In this document: piece by piece, positions 51,941 through 62,207 of the stretch
How the letters are laid out: each line of letters begins with the position of its first letter
How positions within the stretch are numbered: the first letter of the stretch is position 1
Assembly: GCF_036188265.1 (NCBI RefSeq)
Contig: NZ_CP108093.1
Span: 6,539,001-6,603,000 of the forward strand
DNA from: Streptomyces sp. NBC_00247
GTDB lineage: Bacteria; Actinomycetota; Actinomycetes; Streptomycetales; Streptomycetaceae
DNA length: 64,000 nt
Direction of reading: 5' to 3'
Made by a program: the position numbers and the translations under genes
Notes under the pieces: generated by a model
Seen by the model: only the letters and a program-made list of their open reading frames with translations
Told to the model about the DNA's origin: nothing
Database searches by the model: none

Positions 51941-52561
51941 CGGGGCTTCACCTCGTGGGGCGCGTGGGGCGGGGTGCGGGTGGGCGGTGCGGCGTTCCCC
52001 GGTCCACGCGCCCGACGGGAGCGGGCGCGGGCCGAGCGGGCGTCGGGGACGGGGCCGCGGTCGGTGTCGTCGGCGACGGACCCGGCCGGCCGGGGCCCGT
52101 GACGGGGCTGCGGCGCGGAGCGCTTCGTGCCGTCGGCCGGGGCTCCGTGGCTCGGCCCCGGGTCCGGCGGCCGCCCTCGCACCGCGCCTGCCGGAGTGGG
52201 TCGCTGCATTACTACCCGAGCGCCCGGCGGACCATGTCGGCGCCCCGGCGCCCCGCACCGCGTATCCCAGGGCCGGTACGCGCCGCCCAGGAGGCTGGGC
52301 CGGTACGCGCCGTATACGAGACGGGGCCGCGTGGGCCGCACCGGTGACCGGCCGGGGGGCGTGCCCGGCCGACGGAGCGCCGTCCGGGCACCGCCCGGCG
52401 CCGGAGCGGGACCGTCCCAGTTAACGCGACGGAAAAACTTAGGTCCTAACGTGCGTTGCCTGGCCGGTGACGCCCGCCGCCGGCGCCCGACGAACGTGTC
52501 GGTGTCCGACGGGTGCCACCGGGCCGGGCAGATACCGGGCGCGAGACGATGAGGTGGAAGC
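51941..52561. other. Region upstream of the urease operon, 621 bases
   Basis: No credible gene. It carries a 15-base direct repeat, GGCCGGTACGCGCCG, at 52271 and 52298, the GlnR-like site at 52421-52436 and the palindrome TTAGGTCCTAA at 52439-52449. The last 140 bases are the likely urease promoter region and are the least GC-rich part. Confidence 0.5.
52421..52436 (+). promoter_or_regulatory. GlnR-like box upstream of ureA
   Basis: TTAAC, six bases, GAAAA resembles the GlnR half-site pair (gTnAC-n6-GaAAC) of Streptomyces. Urease genes are known GlnR targets in S. coelicolor. It stands about 125 bases before the ureA start. The match is partial. Confidence 0.4.
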
Positions 52562-52864
52562 GTGCAACTCACCCCGCACGAGCAGGAGCGACTGCTCATC
52601 CATGTGGCCGCCGACGTCGCCGAGAGACGCCGGTCGCGCGGCCTGCGGCTCAACCACCCGGAGGCGGTCGCGCTGATCACCTCTCACATCCTGGAAGGCG
52701 CGCGCGACGGCCGGACCGTCGGTGAACTCATGGCGTCCGGACGCAAGGTGCTCACCCGCGCCGACGTCATGGACGGCATTCCGGAGATGATCCACGACGT
52801 CCAGGTGGAGGCCACCTTCCCGGACGGCACCAAACTCGTCACCGTCCACGACCCGATCGTCTGA
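52562..52864 (+). CDS. ureA: Urease gamma subunit
   Basis: 100 residues, exactly the family length. LTPHEQERLLIHVAADVAE, LNHPEAVALITSHILEGAR and GIPEMIHDVQVEATFPDGT are conserved UreA blocks. The gamma, beta and alpha subunits form the nickel enzyme that splits urea to ammonia and carbamate in the cytoplasm. GTG start after GAGGTGGA. First gene of the operon, nine bases before ureB. Confidence 0.96.
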   Translation: MQLTPHEQERLLIHVAADVAERRRSRGLRLNHPEAVALITSHILEGARDGRTVGELMASGRKVLTRADVMDGIPEMIHDVQVEATFPDGTKLVTVHDPIV

Positions 52865-52872
52865 GGGGCGCC

Positions 52873-53184
52873 GTGATTCCCGGAGAGATCCTGTACGCGG
52901 ACGGGGCCGTGCCGATCAACGAGGGCCGCCCCGTCACCCGTCTCACCGTCCTCAACGCGGCCGACCGGCCCGTCCAGGTCGGCTCCCACTACCACTTCGC
53001 CGAGGCCAACCCCGGTCTCGACTTCGACCGCGGGGCGGCCCGCGGCCTGCGGCTCAACATCGCCGCCGGGACGGCCGTGCGCTTCGAGCCCGGCATTCCC
53101 GTGGACGTCGAACTCGTCCCGCTCGCCGGCGCGCGCATCGTGCCCGGCCTGCGCGGTAAGACCGGAGGTGCCCTCGATGGCTGA
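52873..53184 (+). CDS. ureB: Urease beta subunit
   Basis: 103 residues. GEILYADGAVPINEGRPVT, the family motif VGSHYHFAEANPGLDFDR and GLRLNIAAGTAVRFEPG. UreB is a beta-barrel subunit and forms the scaffold against UreC. GTG start at 52873. It overlaps ureC by eight bases, so translation is coupled. Confidence 0.96.
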   Translation: MIPGEILYADGAVPINEGRPVTRLTVLNAADRPVQVGSHYHFAEANPGLDFDRGAARGLRLNIAAGTAVRFEPGIPVDVELVPLAGARIVPGLRGKTGGALDG

Positions 53185-54898
53185 ACTCGACCGTGCCGTC
53201 TACGCCGACCTGTTCGGCCCGACCACCGGCGACCGTATCCGGCTCGCCGACACCTCTCTGCTCGTGGAGATCGAGGAGGACCGCTCGGGCGGCCCCGGAC
53301 GGGCCGGCGACGAGGCGGTGTTCGGCGGCGGGAAGGTGATCCGGGAGTCCATGGGCCAGGCCCGCACCACGCGCGCCGAGGGCGCCCCCGACACGGTGAT
53401 CACCGGTGTGGTCGTCATCGACCACTGGGGGATCGTCAAGGCGGACGTCGGCATCCGCGACGGGCGGATCACCGGCATCGGCAAGGCCGGGAACCCCGAC
53501 ACCATGGACGGGGTCCACCCCGACCTCGTCATCGGGCCGGAGACGGAGATCATCGCGGGGAACGGCAAGATCCTGACCGCGGGCGCCATCGACGCGCACG
53601 TCCACTTCATCTCGCCGACCCTCGTGGACCAGGCGCTGTCGTCCGGGATCACCACCCTCGTCGGCGGCGGTACCGGACCGGCCGAGGGCACCAAGGCGAC
53701 CACCGTCACCCCCGGCTCCTGGCACCTCGCCCGGATGTTCGAGGCCTTGGAGGGGTACCCCGTCAACATCGGGCTCCTCGGCAAGGGCAACACCATGTCC
53801 CGCGAGGCCATGCGGGCCCAACTGCGCGGCGGCGCTCTCGGATTCAAGATCCACGAGGACTGGGGGGCGACTCCCGCCGTCATCGACGCCTGTCTGCGGG
53901 TCTGCGAGGAGAGCGGCGCCCAGCTCGCCATCCACACGGACACCCTCAACGAGGCCGGTTTCGTGGCGGACACCCTCGCCGCCATCGCCGGCCGCACCAT
54001 CCACGCGTACCACACCGAGGGGGCCGGCGGCGGGCACGCGCCCGACATCATCACCGTCGTCTCGGAGCCCTACGTCCTGCCGAGCTCCACCAACCCGACC
54101 CGACCGCACACCGTCAACACCATCGAGGAACACCTCGACATGCTGATGGTCTGCCACCACCTCAACCCGGCCGTCCCCGAGGATCTGGCGTTCGCCGAGT
54201 CGCGCATCCGGCCCTCCACCATCGCCGCCGAGGACATCCTGCACGACCTCGGCGCCATCTCGATCATCTCCTCCGACTCCCAGGCCATGGGGCGGATCGG
54301 CGAGGTCGTCCTGCGCACCTGGCAGACCGCGCACGTCATGAAGAACCGCCGGGGCGCGCTCCCCGGTGACGGTGCGGCCGACAACCACCGGGTGCGTCGC
54401 TATGTCGCCAAATACACGATCAACCCGGCGGTGGCCCAGGGGCTCGACCGTGAGATCGGCTCGGTCGAGTCCGGGAAGCTCGCCGACCTCGTCCTCTGGG
54501 ACCCCGCCTTCTTCGGGGTGAAGCCGCGACTGGTCATCAAGGGCGGCCAGATCGCGTACGCCCAGATGGGCGATGCGAACGCGTCCATCCCGACCCCCCA
54601 GCCGGTTCTGCCGCGTCCCATGTTCGGCGCCGTCGGCAGGGCTCCCGCCGCCAACTCCTTCAACTTCGTCTCCACCGCCGCGATCGAGGACGGGCTGCCC
54701 GAGCGCCTCGGTCTCGGCAAGCGGTTCGTGCCGATCACCAGCACCCGGGGGGTCACCAAGGCAGACATGCGGGAGAACGACGCGCTGCCCCGCGTGCAGG
54801 TCGACCCGGACAGCTTCGCCGTGACGATCGACGGAGACCTCGTCGAACCCGCACCGGCCGCCGAACTGCCCATGACCCAACGTTATTTCCTCTTCTGA
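53177..54898 (+). CDS. ureC: Urease alpha subunit
   Basis: 573 residues with all catalytic residues visible: nickel His pair in AIDAHVHFISP, carbamylated Lys in GALGFKIHEDWGATP, His in LAIHTDTLNEAGF and HAYHTEGAGGGHAPD, the flap MVCHHLNPAVPEDLAF with the active His, and the Asp in SSDSQAMGR. It is a normal active-site set. Start ATG 53177, with GGAGG eight bases upstream, rather than GTG 53168. Confidence 0.97.
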   Translation: MAELDRAVYADLFGPTTGDRIRLADTSLLVEIEEDRSGGPGRAGDEAVFGGGKVIRESMGQARTTRAEGAPDTVITGVVVIDHWGIVKADVGIRDGRITGIGKAGNPDTMDGVHPDLVIGPETEIIAGNGKILTAGAIDAHVHFISPTLVDQALSSGITTLVGGGTGPAEGTKATTVTPGSWHLARMFEALEGYPVNIGLLGKGNTMSREAMRAQLRGGALGFKIHEDWGATPAVIDACLRVCEESGAQLAIHTDTLNEAGFVADTLAAIAGRTIHAYHTEGAGGGHAPDIITVVSEPYVLPSSTNPTRPHTVNTIEEHLDMLMVCHHLNPAVPEDLAFAESRIRPSTIAAEDILHDLGAISIISSDSQAMGRIGEVVLRTWQTAHVMKNRRGALPGDGAADNHRVRRYVAKYTINPAVAQGLDREIGSVESGKLADLVLWDPAFFGVKPRLVIKGGQIAYAQMGDANASIPTPQPVLPRPMFGAVGRAPAANSFNFVSTAAIEDGLPERLGLGKRFVPITSTRGVTKADMRENDALPRVQVDPDSFAVTIDGDLVEPAPAAELPMTQRYFLF

Positions 54899-54911
54899 TC
54901 AGGAAGGGCCG

Positions 54912-55574
54912 ATGTCACGCGCAGCCCTGCTCGTCCTCGCCGACGGCCGGTTCCCCGCCGGAGGCCACGCCCACTCCGGCGGCGCCGAACCGGCCGTCAC
55001 GGCGGGACGTATCCGCGACGCGGGCGACCTCGCCGACTTCTGCCGGGGCCGTCTGCACACCACCGGCCTCGCCGCCGCCGCACTCGCCGCGGCGGCGGCC
55101 CTGGGCCACGACCCGCTCGCGCTCGACGAGGCGGCGGACGCCCGCACACCCTCACCCGCCCTGCGGGCCACTGCCCGCAAGCTCGGCCGTCAGCTGATGA
55201 GGGCCGCCAGGTCCACCTGGCCGAGTCCCGCCCTGGACGCGCTCGCGGCCGCCCGGCCACGCGGCGCCCACCAGCCCGTCGTCCTCGGACTCACCGCCGC
55301 CTCGGCCGGCCTGACCCCCGAGGACGCCGCGTACTGCGCCGCGTACGAGGCGGTCGGCGGGCCCTCCACCGCCGTCGTCCGGCTGCTCTCGCTCGACCCC
55401 TTCGAGGCCACCGCCGTCCTCGCGCGGCTCACCCCCGAACTCGACCGCGTCGCCGAACGCGCCGCTGCCGCCGCCCGGCAGGGCATCGACGCCCTCCCCG
55501 CGGCATCGGCCCCGCTGCTCGACATCGCCGCCGAGACGCACGCCACCTGGCCGGTCCGCCTCTTCGCCTCGTAG
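54912..55574 (+). CDS. ureF: Urease accessory protein UreF
   Basis: 220 residues, all-alpha. LLVLADGRFPAGGHAHSGG is the family's conserved start and AAYCAAYEAVGGPSTA-type helices follow. UreF gates GTP hydrolysis by UreG during nickel delivery to apo-urease. It is slightly shorter than most UreF. AGGAAGG before the ATG is the RBS. Thirteen bases after ureC. Confidence 0.92.
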   Translation: MSRAALLVLADGRFPAGGHAHSGGAEPAVTAGRIRDAGDLADFCRGRLHTTGLAAAALAAAAALGHDPLALDEAADARTPSPALRATARKLGRQLMRAARSTWPSPALDALAAARPRGAHQPVVLGLTAASAGLTPEDAAYCAAYEAVGGPSTAVVRLLSLDPFEATAVLARLTPELDRVAERAAAAARQGIDALPAASAPLLDIAAETHATWPVRLFAS

Positions 55575-55601
55575 CACCTTCCACCACTCAGGAGCCGCAC
55601 C

Positions 55602-56275
<674 letters not shown>

Positions 56276-56279
<4 letters not shown>

Positions 56280-57028
56280 GCGTCGTCGCGACCGCCCGCA
56301 TCCGTGCGGCCCGGGACGGGCGGGGCTCCACCGCGCTGCCGGTACTGGAGAGCGACGGCCCCCTCGCGCTCCGCCGGACCAGGGCCCCGGCCCCGTACGC
56401 GGGTGTCACCGTCGTCGGTGCCATGAGCGCGCCCCTCGGCGGCGACCGCCTCGCCGTCGAGGCGGAGGCCGGGTGCGGGGCGCGGCTCACCGTAGGCGCC
56501 GCCGCCGCCACGGTGGCGCTCCCCGGCCCCGGGCCCGCCCACTACGACGTCCGGCTGACCGTGGACGAGGAGGCGGAACTGCGCTGGCTCCCGGAGCAGC
56601 TGATCTCCGCCCGAGGCAGCGAACTGCGGATGACCACCACCGTCGAACTCGCCCCTACCGCCCGGCTGGTGTTCAGGGAGGAGCAGGTCCTCGGCCGCCA
56701 CGGCGAATCCACGGGCGCCCTGGCCACCCGCCTCGCCGTGCGGCGCGCGGGACGCCCGCTGCTCGACCAGGAGCTCGGCTACGGTCCCGGCGCCCCGGGC
56801 GGCTGGGACGGGCCCGCCGTGCTGGGCGGCCATCGGGCCGTAGGTCAACTCCTCGTCGTCATGCCAGAGTTCGAGGAGAAACCGATGGCCGCACGTCTGC
56901 TCGGCCCCACCGCGGTCCTCACCCCGCTGGCCGGGCCCGCCGCACTGGTCACGGCCGTCGCCGCCGACGCCCGACTGCTGCGCGAAGTCCTGGACAGGGC
57001 CATGGGGCTCGTGCTGGGCGGCGGTTGA
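56276..57028 (+). CDS. ureD: Urease accessory protein UreD
   Basis: 250 residues, beta-rich. Conserved features are LTVGAAAATVALPGPGPAHY (split in two: AAAATVALPG then the Asp/Arg turn), LRWLPEQLISARGSEL and FREEQVLGRHGES. UreD (UreH) docks on the urease apoprotein and recruits UreF/UreG. The GTG start overlaps the ureG stop by four bases. Closes the order A-B-C-F-G-D; there is no ureE nearby. Confidence 0.92.
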
Positions 57029-57235
57029 GCAGGTCAACGGCGCGCAAGTGGACGAGACTTGATGGTCACCTCCTGGCAAGTCCGTTGATCGGTACCGCTG
57101 TTACCGGTTATCGGTTAGGTAAAGAAAAGCGGATGCGCACTGTTCTCAGGAACCTCACAGGGGAAATGATCCGCGGGAAACCGTAGATCCGTGCCGCACC
57201 GACGCGGCACGACAACCCATGGGGGAGGTTCCACT

Positions 57236-58813
57236 TTGAGACGCACCGCAGTGCTCGGCGCGGCCGGCACTCTGATCGCGGGGACGCTCATAGCGGGCAT
57301 GACGGCCGCACCGGCGGCCGGAGCGGACAACCGGCACACCGACGCGGCCGAAGCGCGCGGAGCCGCGATCGCCGCGCAACGCGCAGCCCGCGCGGGCATC
57401 GACTGGGCGGACTGCCCCGCCGACTACGCGCTCCCCACGCCCATCCAGTGCGGCTGGGTGACCGTCCCGCTCGACTACAGGAAGCCGTACGGCAAGCAGA
57501 TCAAGCTGGCCGTCGACCGCCACGCGAGCACCGGGACGGCCGCCGAGCGCCAAGGCGCCCTCATCTACAACCCCGGTGGTCCCGGAGGCTCCGGCCTGCG
57601 CTTCCCGACCCGGATCACCAACAAGAACCCGATCTGGACCAAGGTCGCCGCGGCCTACGACTTCGTGGGCTTCGACCCGCGCGGCGTGGGCCACTCCGCC
57701 CCCATCTCCTGCGCCGACCCGCAGGAGTACGTCAAGGTGCCCAAGGCCGATCCGGTGCCCGACACCGAGGCGGACAAGCTGGCCCAGCGCAAGCTCGCCG
57801 CCGAGTACGCGGCCGGCTGCGCCGAGCGCAGCGGCGATCTGCTGCCGCAGATGACCACCCTCAACACCGCGCGGGACCTGGACGTGATCCGGGCGGCACT
57901 CGGCGAGAGGAAGCTGAACTACCTGGGCGTCTCCTACGGCACCTACCTCGGCGCGGTCTACGGCACGCTCTTCCCCGGACACCTGCGCCGGATGGTCGTC
58001 GACAGCGTCGTCAACCCTGAGCAGGGCAACATCTGGTACGAGGCCAACCTCAACCAGGACGTCGCCTTCCAGAACCGCTGGGAGGACTGGCAGGAGTGGG
58101 TCGCCCGCAACGACTCCGTCTACCACATCGGCGACACGCCCGAGAAGGTCGAGCAGGCCTGGCTCGCCCTGCGCGCCGCCGCCAAGAAGAACCCCATCGG
58201 CGGCGTCGTCGGCCCCGCCGAACTCATCGGGTTCTTCCAGAGCGCGCCGTACTACGACTCCTCCTGGGCACCCGTGGCCCGGACCTGGAGCGCCTACCTG
58301 GCCGGAGACACCCAGGCGCTCGTCGACGCCGTCGCCCCCGACCTCAGTGACACCGCGGGCAACGCCGCCACCGAGAACAGCAACGCCGTGTACACCGCGG
58401 TCGAGTGCGCGGACGCGCCGTGGCCCACCAGCTGGCGCACCTGGGACCGCGACAACACCCGGCTGCACCGCGATTACCCCTTCCTGACCTGGGCCAACGC
58501 GTGGATGAACCTCCCCTGCGCCACCTGGCCGACCAAGCGGCAGACGCCTCTGGAGGTGAAGACGGGCAAGGGGCTCCCGCCCGTCCTGATCGTCCAGTCC
58601 ACGCGTGACGCCGCCACACCGTACGAGGGAGCGGTCGAGCTGCACCAGCGGTTCAAGGGCTCACGGCTGATCACCGAGAAGGACGCCGGATCGCACGGCG
58701 TCACCGGTCTCCTGAACACCTGCGTCAACGACCGGGTGAACACCTATCTGCTCACCGGCCGCACCGACCGGCACGACGTGACGTGCACCCCGCACGCCAC
58801 GCCCGCGCCGTAA
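57236..58813 (+). CDS. Secreted alpha/beta-hydrolase tripeptidyl aminopeptidase-like protein
   Basis: 525 residues. Signal peptide (VLGAAGTLIAGTLIAGMTA, cleavage after PAAGA), then an alpha/beta fold with oxyanion IYNPGGPGGSG, nucleophile NYLGVSYGTYLGAVYG and the C-terminal TAP-like domain holding the Asp in VQSTRDAATPYEGA and the His in GSHGVTGLL. The Streptomyces members cleave tripeptides from N termini outside the cell (SlpD/SlpE/Tap group). TTG 57236 follows GGGGGAGG at seven bases, which decides the start. Confidence 0.92.
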   Translation: MRRTAVLGAAGTLIAGTLIAGMTAAPAAGADNRHTDAAEARGAAIAAQRAARAGIDWADCPADYALPTPIQCGWVTVPLDYRKPYGKQIKLAVDRHASTGTAAERQGALIYNPGGPGGSGLRFPTRITNKNPIWTKVAAAYDFVGFDPRGVGHSAPISCADPQEYVKVPKADPVPDTEADKLAQRKLAAEYAAGCAERSGDLLPQMTTLNTARDLDVIRAALGERKLNYLGVSYGTYLGAVYGTLFPGHLRRMVVDSVVNPEQGNIWYEANLNQDVAFQNRWEDWQEWVARNDSVYHIGDTPEKVEQAWLALRAAAKKNPIGGVVGPAELIGFFQSAPYYDSSWAPVARTWSAYLAGDTQALVDAVAPDLSDTAGNAATENSNAVYTAVECADAPWPTSWRTWDRDNTRLHRDYPFLTWANAWMNLPCATWPTKRQTPLEVKTGKGLPPVLIVQSTRDAATPYEGAVELHQRFKGSRLITEKDAGSHGVTGLLNTCVNDRVNTYLLTGRTDRHDVTCTPHATPAP

Positions 58814-58829
58814 CCGGCCACCGTCGAAC

Positions 58830-58863
58830 GGGTGCGGGAGGCCGGTCACGGCCGCCCGCACCC
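58830..58863 (+). terminator. Terminator of the tripeptidyl peptidase gene
   Basis: GGGTGCGGG (58830-58838) and CCCGCACCC (58855-58863) pair perfectly, 17 bases past the stop codon. Confidence 0.7.
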
Positions 58864-58884
58864 CCGCAGGGGGCGCCCGTCGTC

Positions 58885-59934
58885 TCAGCGCGCGTGGTGA
58901 CGTTCCAGCAGGGCGTCCTCCGTCGCGTAGTCGAAGAGAGCGGGGCCGTACTGCTGGAACAGCTTCGGGAAGGCATCCGTCCACCCCCGCCCGGACAGCC
59001 GCGAGGACAGCCACTGGACGCTCTCGGGCAGCGCATCGGCGTAGGTGGTAACCGGCCGGTAGCCGAGCTCCCGCTCCGCCGCCGTCATGTCGTAGACCAC
59101 CGGGTGCCGGATCGTCCACGGGGTGTCTCCCACGTGGTCCTCGCCGGGCGGCCCCGGCAGCAGCAGCGTCTCCGTCTCCACGCCCAGCACCGCGTCGATC
59201 AGCTCGCCGATCTCCGCCACCGTCGGGGTCCCGGGGTCGGCCGCGTTGAGGATCCTCGACCCGGGCCGCAGGGCGGCGAGCCGGATCAGTTCCGCCACGT
59301 TCGAGGTGTGCGCGGGATGGAAGACGCTCTTGCCTCCGTACGCGAGTACCCGGCGGCGCCGGCCGTCCAGGATCCGCTTGACGAAGTACAGCTCGCGCGG
59401 TGTCCGGCAGCCGGGGCCGTGGACGGCGCCGGCCCGCAGCACCGTCACAGGAAGCTCCTTGCCCGCCGACAGCAACTCGCGCTCCAGCAGGACCTTGCGC
59501 GTCGCGTACGTCGAGTCGCCCGGTTCCACGGTGGTCCAGACTTCGGGTATCGGCACCGGATAGCGAGGATCGCCACCAGGGCGGCCCGCCGTGTCGAAGC
59601 CGCGCCCCTCCCCGTCCGTGTAGACCGCGCCGCTGGAGACGACCACCGCTGCTCCGATGCGGCCGGTCAGCGCAGTCAGCTGGCGTGCGTGCACACCGTG
59701 GAAACCCACCATGTCGACCAGGACGTCGCAGTCGTCCCCGAGGGCGGCGGCCAGGGCGCCGTCGGCGTCGCGGTCGAGCGCCACCGTGCGGACGTCGTCG
59801 GGCCACGTCGCGTCCCGGCCACCGCGGAGCGAGACCGCGGTGACCCGCCAACCGTCCGCGAGCAGCGCTGTCACGGCGGTCCGTCCGATCTGTCCGGTCG
59901 CCCCGAGGACCCATGCGTGCCTGTTCGTGTTCAT
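58885..59934 (-). CDS. NAD-dependent epimerase/dehydratase family protein
   Basis: 349 residues, atypical SDR. N-terminal HAWVLGATGQIGRTAVTAL binds NAD(P); the acidic loop and VVSSGAVYTDGEG hold the Ser region, with TYATRKVLLEREL for the Tyr/Lys pair (Y-A-T-R-K). The reaction (epimerase, dehydratase or reductase of a sugar or similar) cannot be fixed. Start ATG 59934 (MNTNRHAWVLG). Confidence 0.88.
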   Translation of the reverse strand: MNTNRHAWVLGATGQIGRTAVTALLADGWRVTAVSLRGGRDATWPDDVRTVALDRDADGALAAALGDDCDVLVDMVGFHGVHARQLTALTGRIGAAVVVSSGAVYTDGEGRGFDTAGRPGGDPRYPVPIPEVWTTVEPGDSTYATRKVLLERELLSAGKELPVTVLRAGAVHGPGCRTPRELYFVKRILDGRRRRVLAYGGKSVFHPAHTSNVAELIRLAALRPGSRILNAADPGTPTVAEIGELIDAVLGVETETLLLPGPPGEDHVGDTPWTIRHPVVYDMTAAERELGYRPVTTYADALPESVQWLSSRLSGRGWTDAFPKLFQQYGPALFDYATEDALLERHHAR

Positions 59935-60014
59935 GGAGGGAACGCTAGAAGGCGCGGCCGCGGTTCGGCAGAGCGTTTCGCCGGTGGCCGATTCCGCCAC
60001 CGGCGTTCAGCCGG

Positions 60015-60728
60015 TCAGGACTTCCCGCGAGGTGGCTTCTTGCCCGTCGCGGCCGCATCGGCGGCCTTCACCTTCGCGGCGTACTCGTCCACGTACTCCT
60101 GCCCGGACAGGTTCAGGACCGCGTACATGATCTCGTCCGTGACCGCCCGGATCGCGGCCTTCTGGCCGTCCAGCCCGGCGTACCGGGAGAAGTCCAGCGG
60201 CTCACCGAAACGGATCGTGACCTGCCGGATGCTGGGTACCTTCTGTCCGGGCGGCTGGATCTCGAAGGTGCCGACCATGGCGCAGGGGATCACCGGGACC
60301 CCCGCTCTGATGGCCATCACCGCGACCCCGACCTTGCCCTTGTAGAGGCGCCCGTCGTGCGAGCGGGTGCCTTCCGGGTAGATGCCGAGCAGCTCGCCCT
60401 TGGCGAGGACCCCGAGCCCCTCACGGATGGCCGCAGCGCCCGCCTCCTTGCCCGACCGGTCCACCGGGATCTGGCCGATGCTGTGGAAGAACGCCGCCGT
60501 CAGCTTCCCCTTGATCCCGGGGCCGGTGAAGTACTCCGCCTTCGCCAGGAAGGTGATGCGGCGCTTCAGCATGGCGGGCATCAGGAAGTGGTCCGAGAAG
60601 GACAGGTGATTGCCCGCGATGATCGCGGCCCCCTCGGCCGGGACGTGGTCGAGTCCCTCGATGCGGGGCCGGAAGAGCAGCCGCAGCAGCGGGCCGAACA
60701 CGGCGTACTTCAGTACGTAGTAGAACAC
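60015..60728 (-). CDS. plsC: 1-acylglycerol-3-phosphate O-acyltransferase
   Basis: 237 residues. LPLAT motif I IIAGNHLSFSDHFLMP (His-x4-Asp), motif III region LLGIYPEGTRSHDGRL and motif IV VPVIPCAMVGTF. It adds the second acyl chain to lysophosphatidate in the membrane. The C-terminal tail is Lys/Ala-rich. Start taken as GTG 60728 (MFYYVLKYAVFGPLL); GTG 60785 is the other option. Symbol by family; several paralogues are usual in Streptomyces. Confidence 0.88.
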   Translation of the reverse strand: MFYYVLKYAVFGPLLRLLFRPRIEGLDHVPAEGAAIIAGNHLSFSDHFLMPAMLKRRITFLAKAEYFTGPGIKGKLTAAFFHSIGQIPVDRSGKEAGAAAIREGLGVLAKGELLGIYPEGTRSHDGRLYKGKVGVAVMAIRAGVPVIPCAMVGTFEIQPPGQKVPSIRQVTIRFGEPLDFSRYAGLDGQKAAIRAVTDEIMYAVLNLSGQEYVDEYAAKVKAADAAATGKKPPRGKS

Positions 60729-60870
60729 GGAGGGTGAACCTCGCTCTGCCGGATCGGCTTCGGGCTGCTTCGTACCGGACACCACGCGGGTGGTGCGGGC
60801 CCGTCAGTGTAAGCCGTGCGGCGCCCCGGGCCGGCGGGTGCGCGGGCCCGGGACACCGCGTCCGCCCGGT

Positions 60871-61029
60871 TCAGGCGTCCCGGACGGCGAGCATGCCGAG
60901 CGTGCACAGCCCCAGCACCACCCACCCGAACCAGAGCCAGCCGTTGCTCCCCAGCGCCACCGTGTACGCCGTCACCGCCACCAGGGCCGCGACGGTGATG
61001 ACTCCCATGGACTTCGTCGATCCGGACAT
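60871..61029 (-). CDS. 52-residue membrane protein near ctaG
   Basis: Short gene found by translating the gap: MSGSTKSMGVITVAALVAV, a second hydrophobic stretch WLWFGWVVLGLCTLGMLA and the end VRDA. Two helices fill nearly all of it. It lies 66 bases past ctaG on the same strand, and small membrane proteins like this commonly accompany caa3-type oxidase assembly genes in Streptomyces. No function known. Confidence 0.75.
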   Translation of the reverse strand: MSGSTKSMGVITVAALVAVTAYTVALGSNGWLWFGWVVLGLCTLGMLAVRDA

Positions 61030-61095
61030 GCGCGCACGCTCCTCGTCGGCCGCGCGGCCGTTGGAACCATGGTCGCCCCCGAGGCGGGTGCCGCG

Positions 61096-62049
61096 CTACC
61101 GTCCGCGCGCCTGCAAAGAGGCGAGATACGCGTTGTACGCCGCCAGCTCCTGGTCGCCGTCCCGGTCCGCCGCCCGGTCCTCGCGCTTCGCGAGCCGCTG
61201 GTCGGAGCGGTACCACTGGAAGACCAGGGCGATCAGCACCAGCACGGACGGCACCTCGCTGAAGGCCCAGGCGATACCGCCCGCCCAGCTCTGATCGGCC
61301 AGCGCGTCGATGCCCAGCGAAGCCGGAGGGTGCTTGTACGACTCCACCATCGGCTGGGACGCCATCATCAGGGCGATGCCGAAGAACGCGTGGAACGGCA
61401 TCCCCGCGAAGAGCTCCAGCATCCGCATCACGTAGCCGGGCCGGTGCGGGCCGGGGTCGATTCCCATGATCGGCCAGAAGAAGACCAGCCCGACCCCGAG
61501 GAAGTGCACCATCATCGCCAGGTGACCCGGCGTCGAGCCCATGAGGAAGTCGAAGAGCGGGGTGAAGTAGAGGCCGTAGAGACTGGCGATGAAGAGCGGG
61601 ATCGTGAAGACCGGATGCGTGATGATCTTCATGTAGCGGCTGTGCAGCAGCATCAGCAGCAGCTCGCGCGGGCCCTTGGCGCCCCGTCTCCCCGCCACCG
61701 GCAGCGCCCGCAGCGCGAGGGTCACCGGCGCTCCCAGCAGCAGCAGGATCGGCGAGAGCATGCTGATCACCATGTGCTGGATCATGTGCACGCTGAACAT
61801 GACCATGCCGTAGTCGTTCAGCCGGGTGCACATCACCAGGGCGATGCTGAGCACCCCGACCACGAAGAAGAGGGTCCGGTTGACCGGCCAGTCGTCCCCG
61901 CGCCGCCGCAGCCGCACCACGGCCCAGCCGTACAGGGCCAGTGCCGCGAGGCAGCCGACCAGGAAGAACGGGTCCGCCGAGAACGCGAGCCCGCGGCCCA
62001 GTGTGAACGGCGGCAGATCCATGTTCATGCCGTGCCCGCCGTGATCCAT
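61096..62049 (-). CDS. ctaG: Cytochrome c oxidase assembly protein, caa3 CtaG family
   Basis: 317 residues with seven to eight membrane helices. The His-rich start MDHGGHGMNMDLPPF and conserved loop segments HMIQHMVISMLSPILLLLG and FFWPIMGIDPGPHRPGY are typical of the CtaG_Cox11-independent caa3 assembly family, with His/Met residues suited to copper. It helps copper insertion into the terminal oxidase. C-terminal charged tail. Followed by the 52-residue membrane protein. Confidence 0.92.
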   Translation of the reverse strand: MDHGGHGMNMDLPPFTLGRGLAFSADPFFLVGCLAALALYGWAVVRLRRRGDDWPVNRTLFFVVGVLSIALVMCTRLNDYGMVMFSVHMIQHMVISMLSPILLLLGAPVTLALRALPVAGRRGAKGPRELLLMLLHSRYMKIITHPVFTIPLFIASLYGLYFTPLFDFLMGSTPGHLAMMVHFLGVGLVFFWPIMGIDPGPHRPGYVMRMLELFAGMPFHAFFGIALMMASQPMVESYKHPPASLGIDALADQSWAGGIAWAFSEVPSVLVLIALVFQWYRSDQRLAKREDRAADRDGDQELAAYNAYLASLQARGR

Positions 62050-62106
62050 CTGTTCACTCCTGCTGGGGGACGTCCCCGATTCGTGCCGGTTGTCCGGTCC
62101 AGACTA

Positions 62107-62144
62107 GGACTGCCCCCGACCGCACTCGCGGCCGGGGGCAGTCC
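62107..62144 (-). terminator. Terminator of pfkA
   Basis: GGACTGCCCCCG (62107-62118) and CGGGGGCAGTCC (62133-62144) pair perfectly, 64 bases past the pfkA stop codon. Confidence 0.75.
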
Positions 62145-62207
62145 CGGGGTGTCGTGGCCGCCCCTCCGGAAGCGGGGGGAGCGGGAGCAGGAGGGAGCCG
62201 GAGAGGC

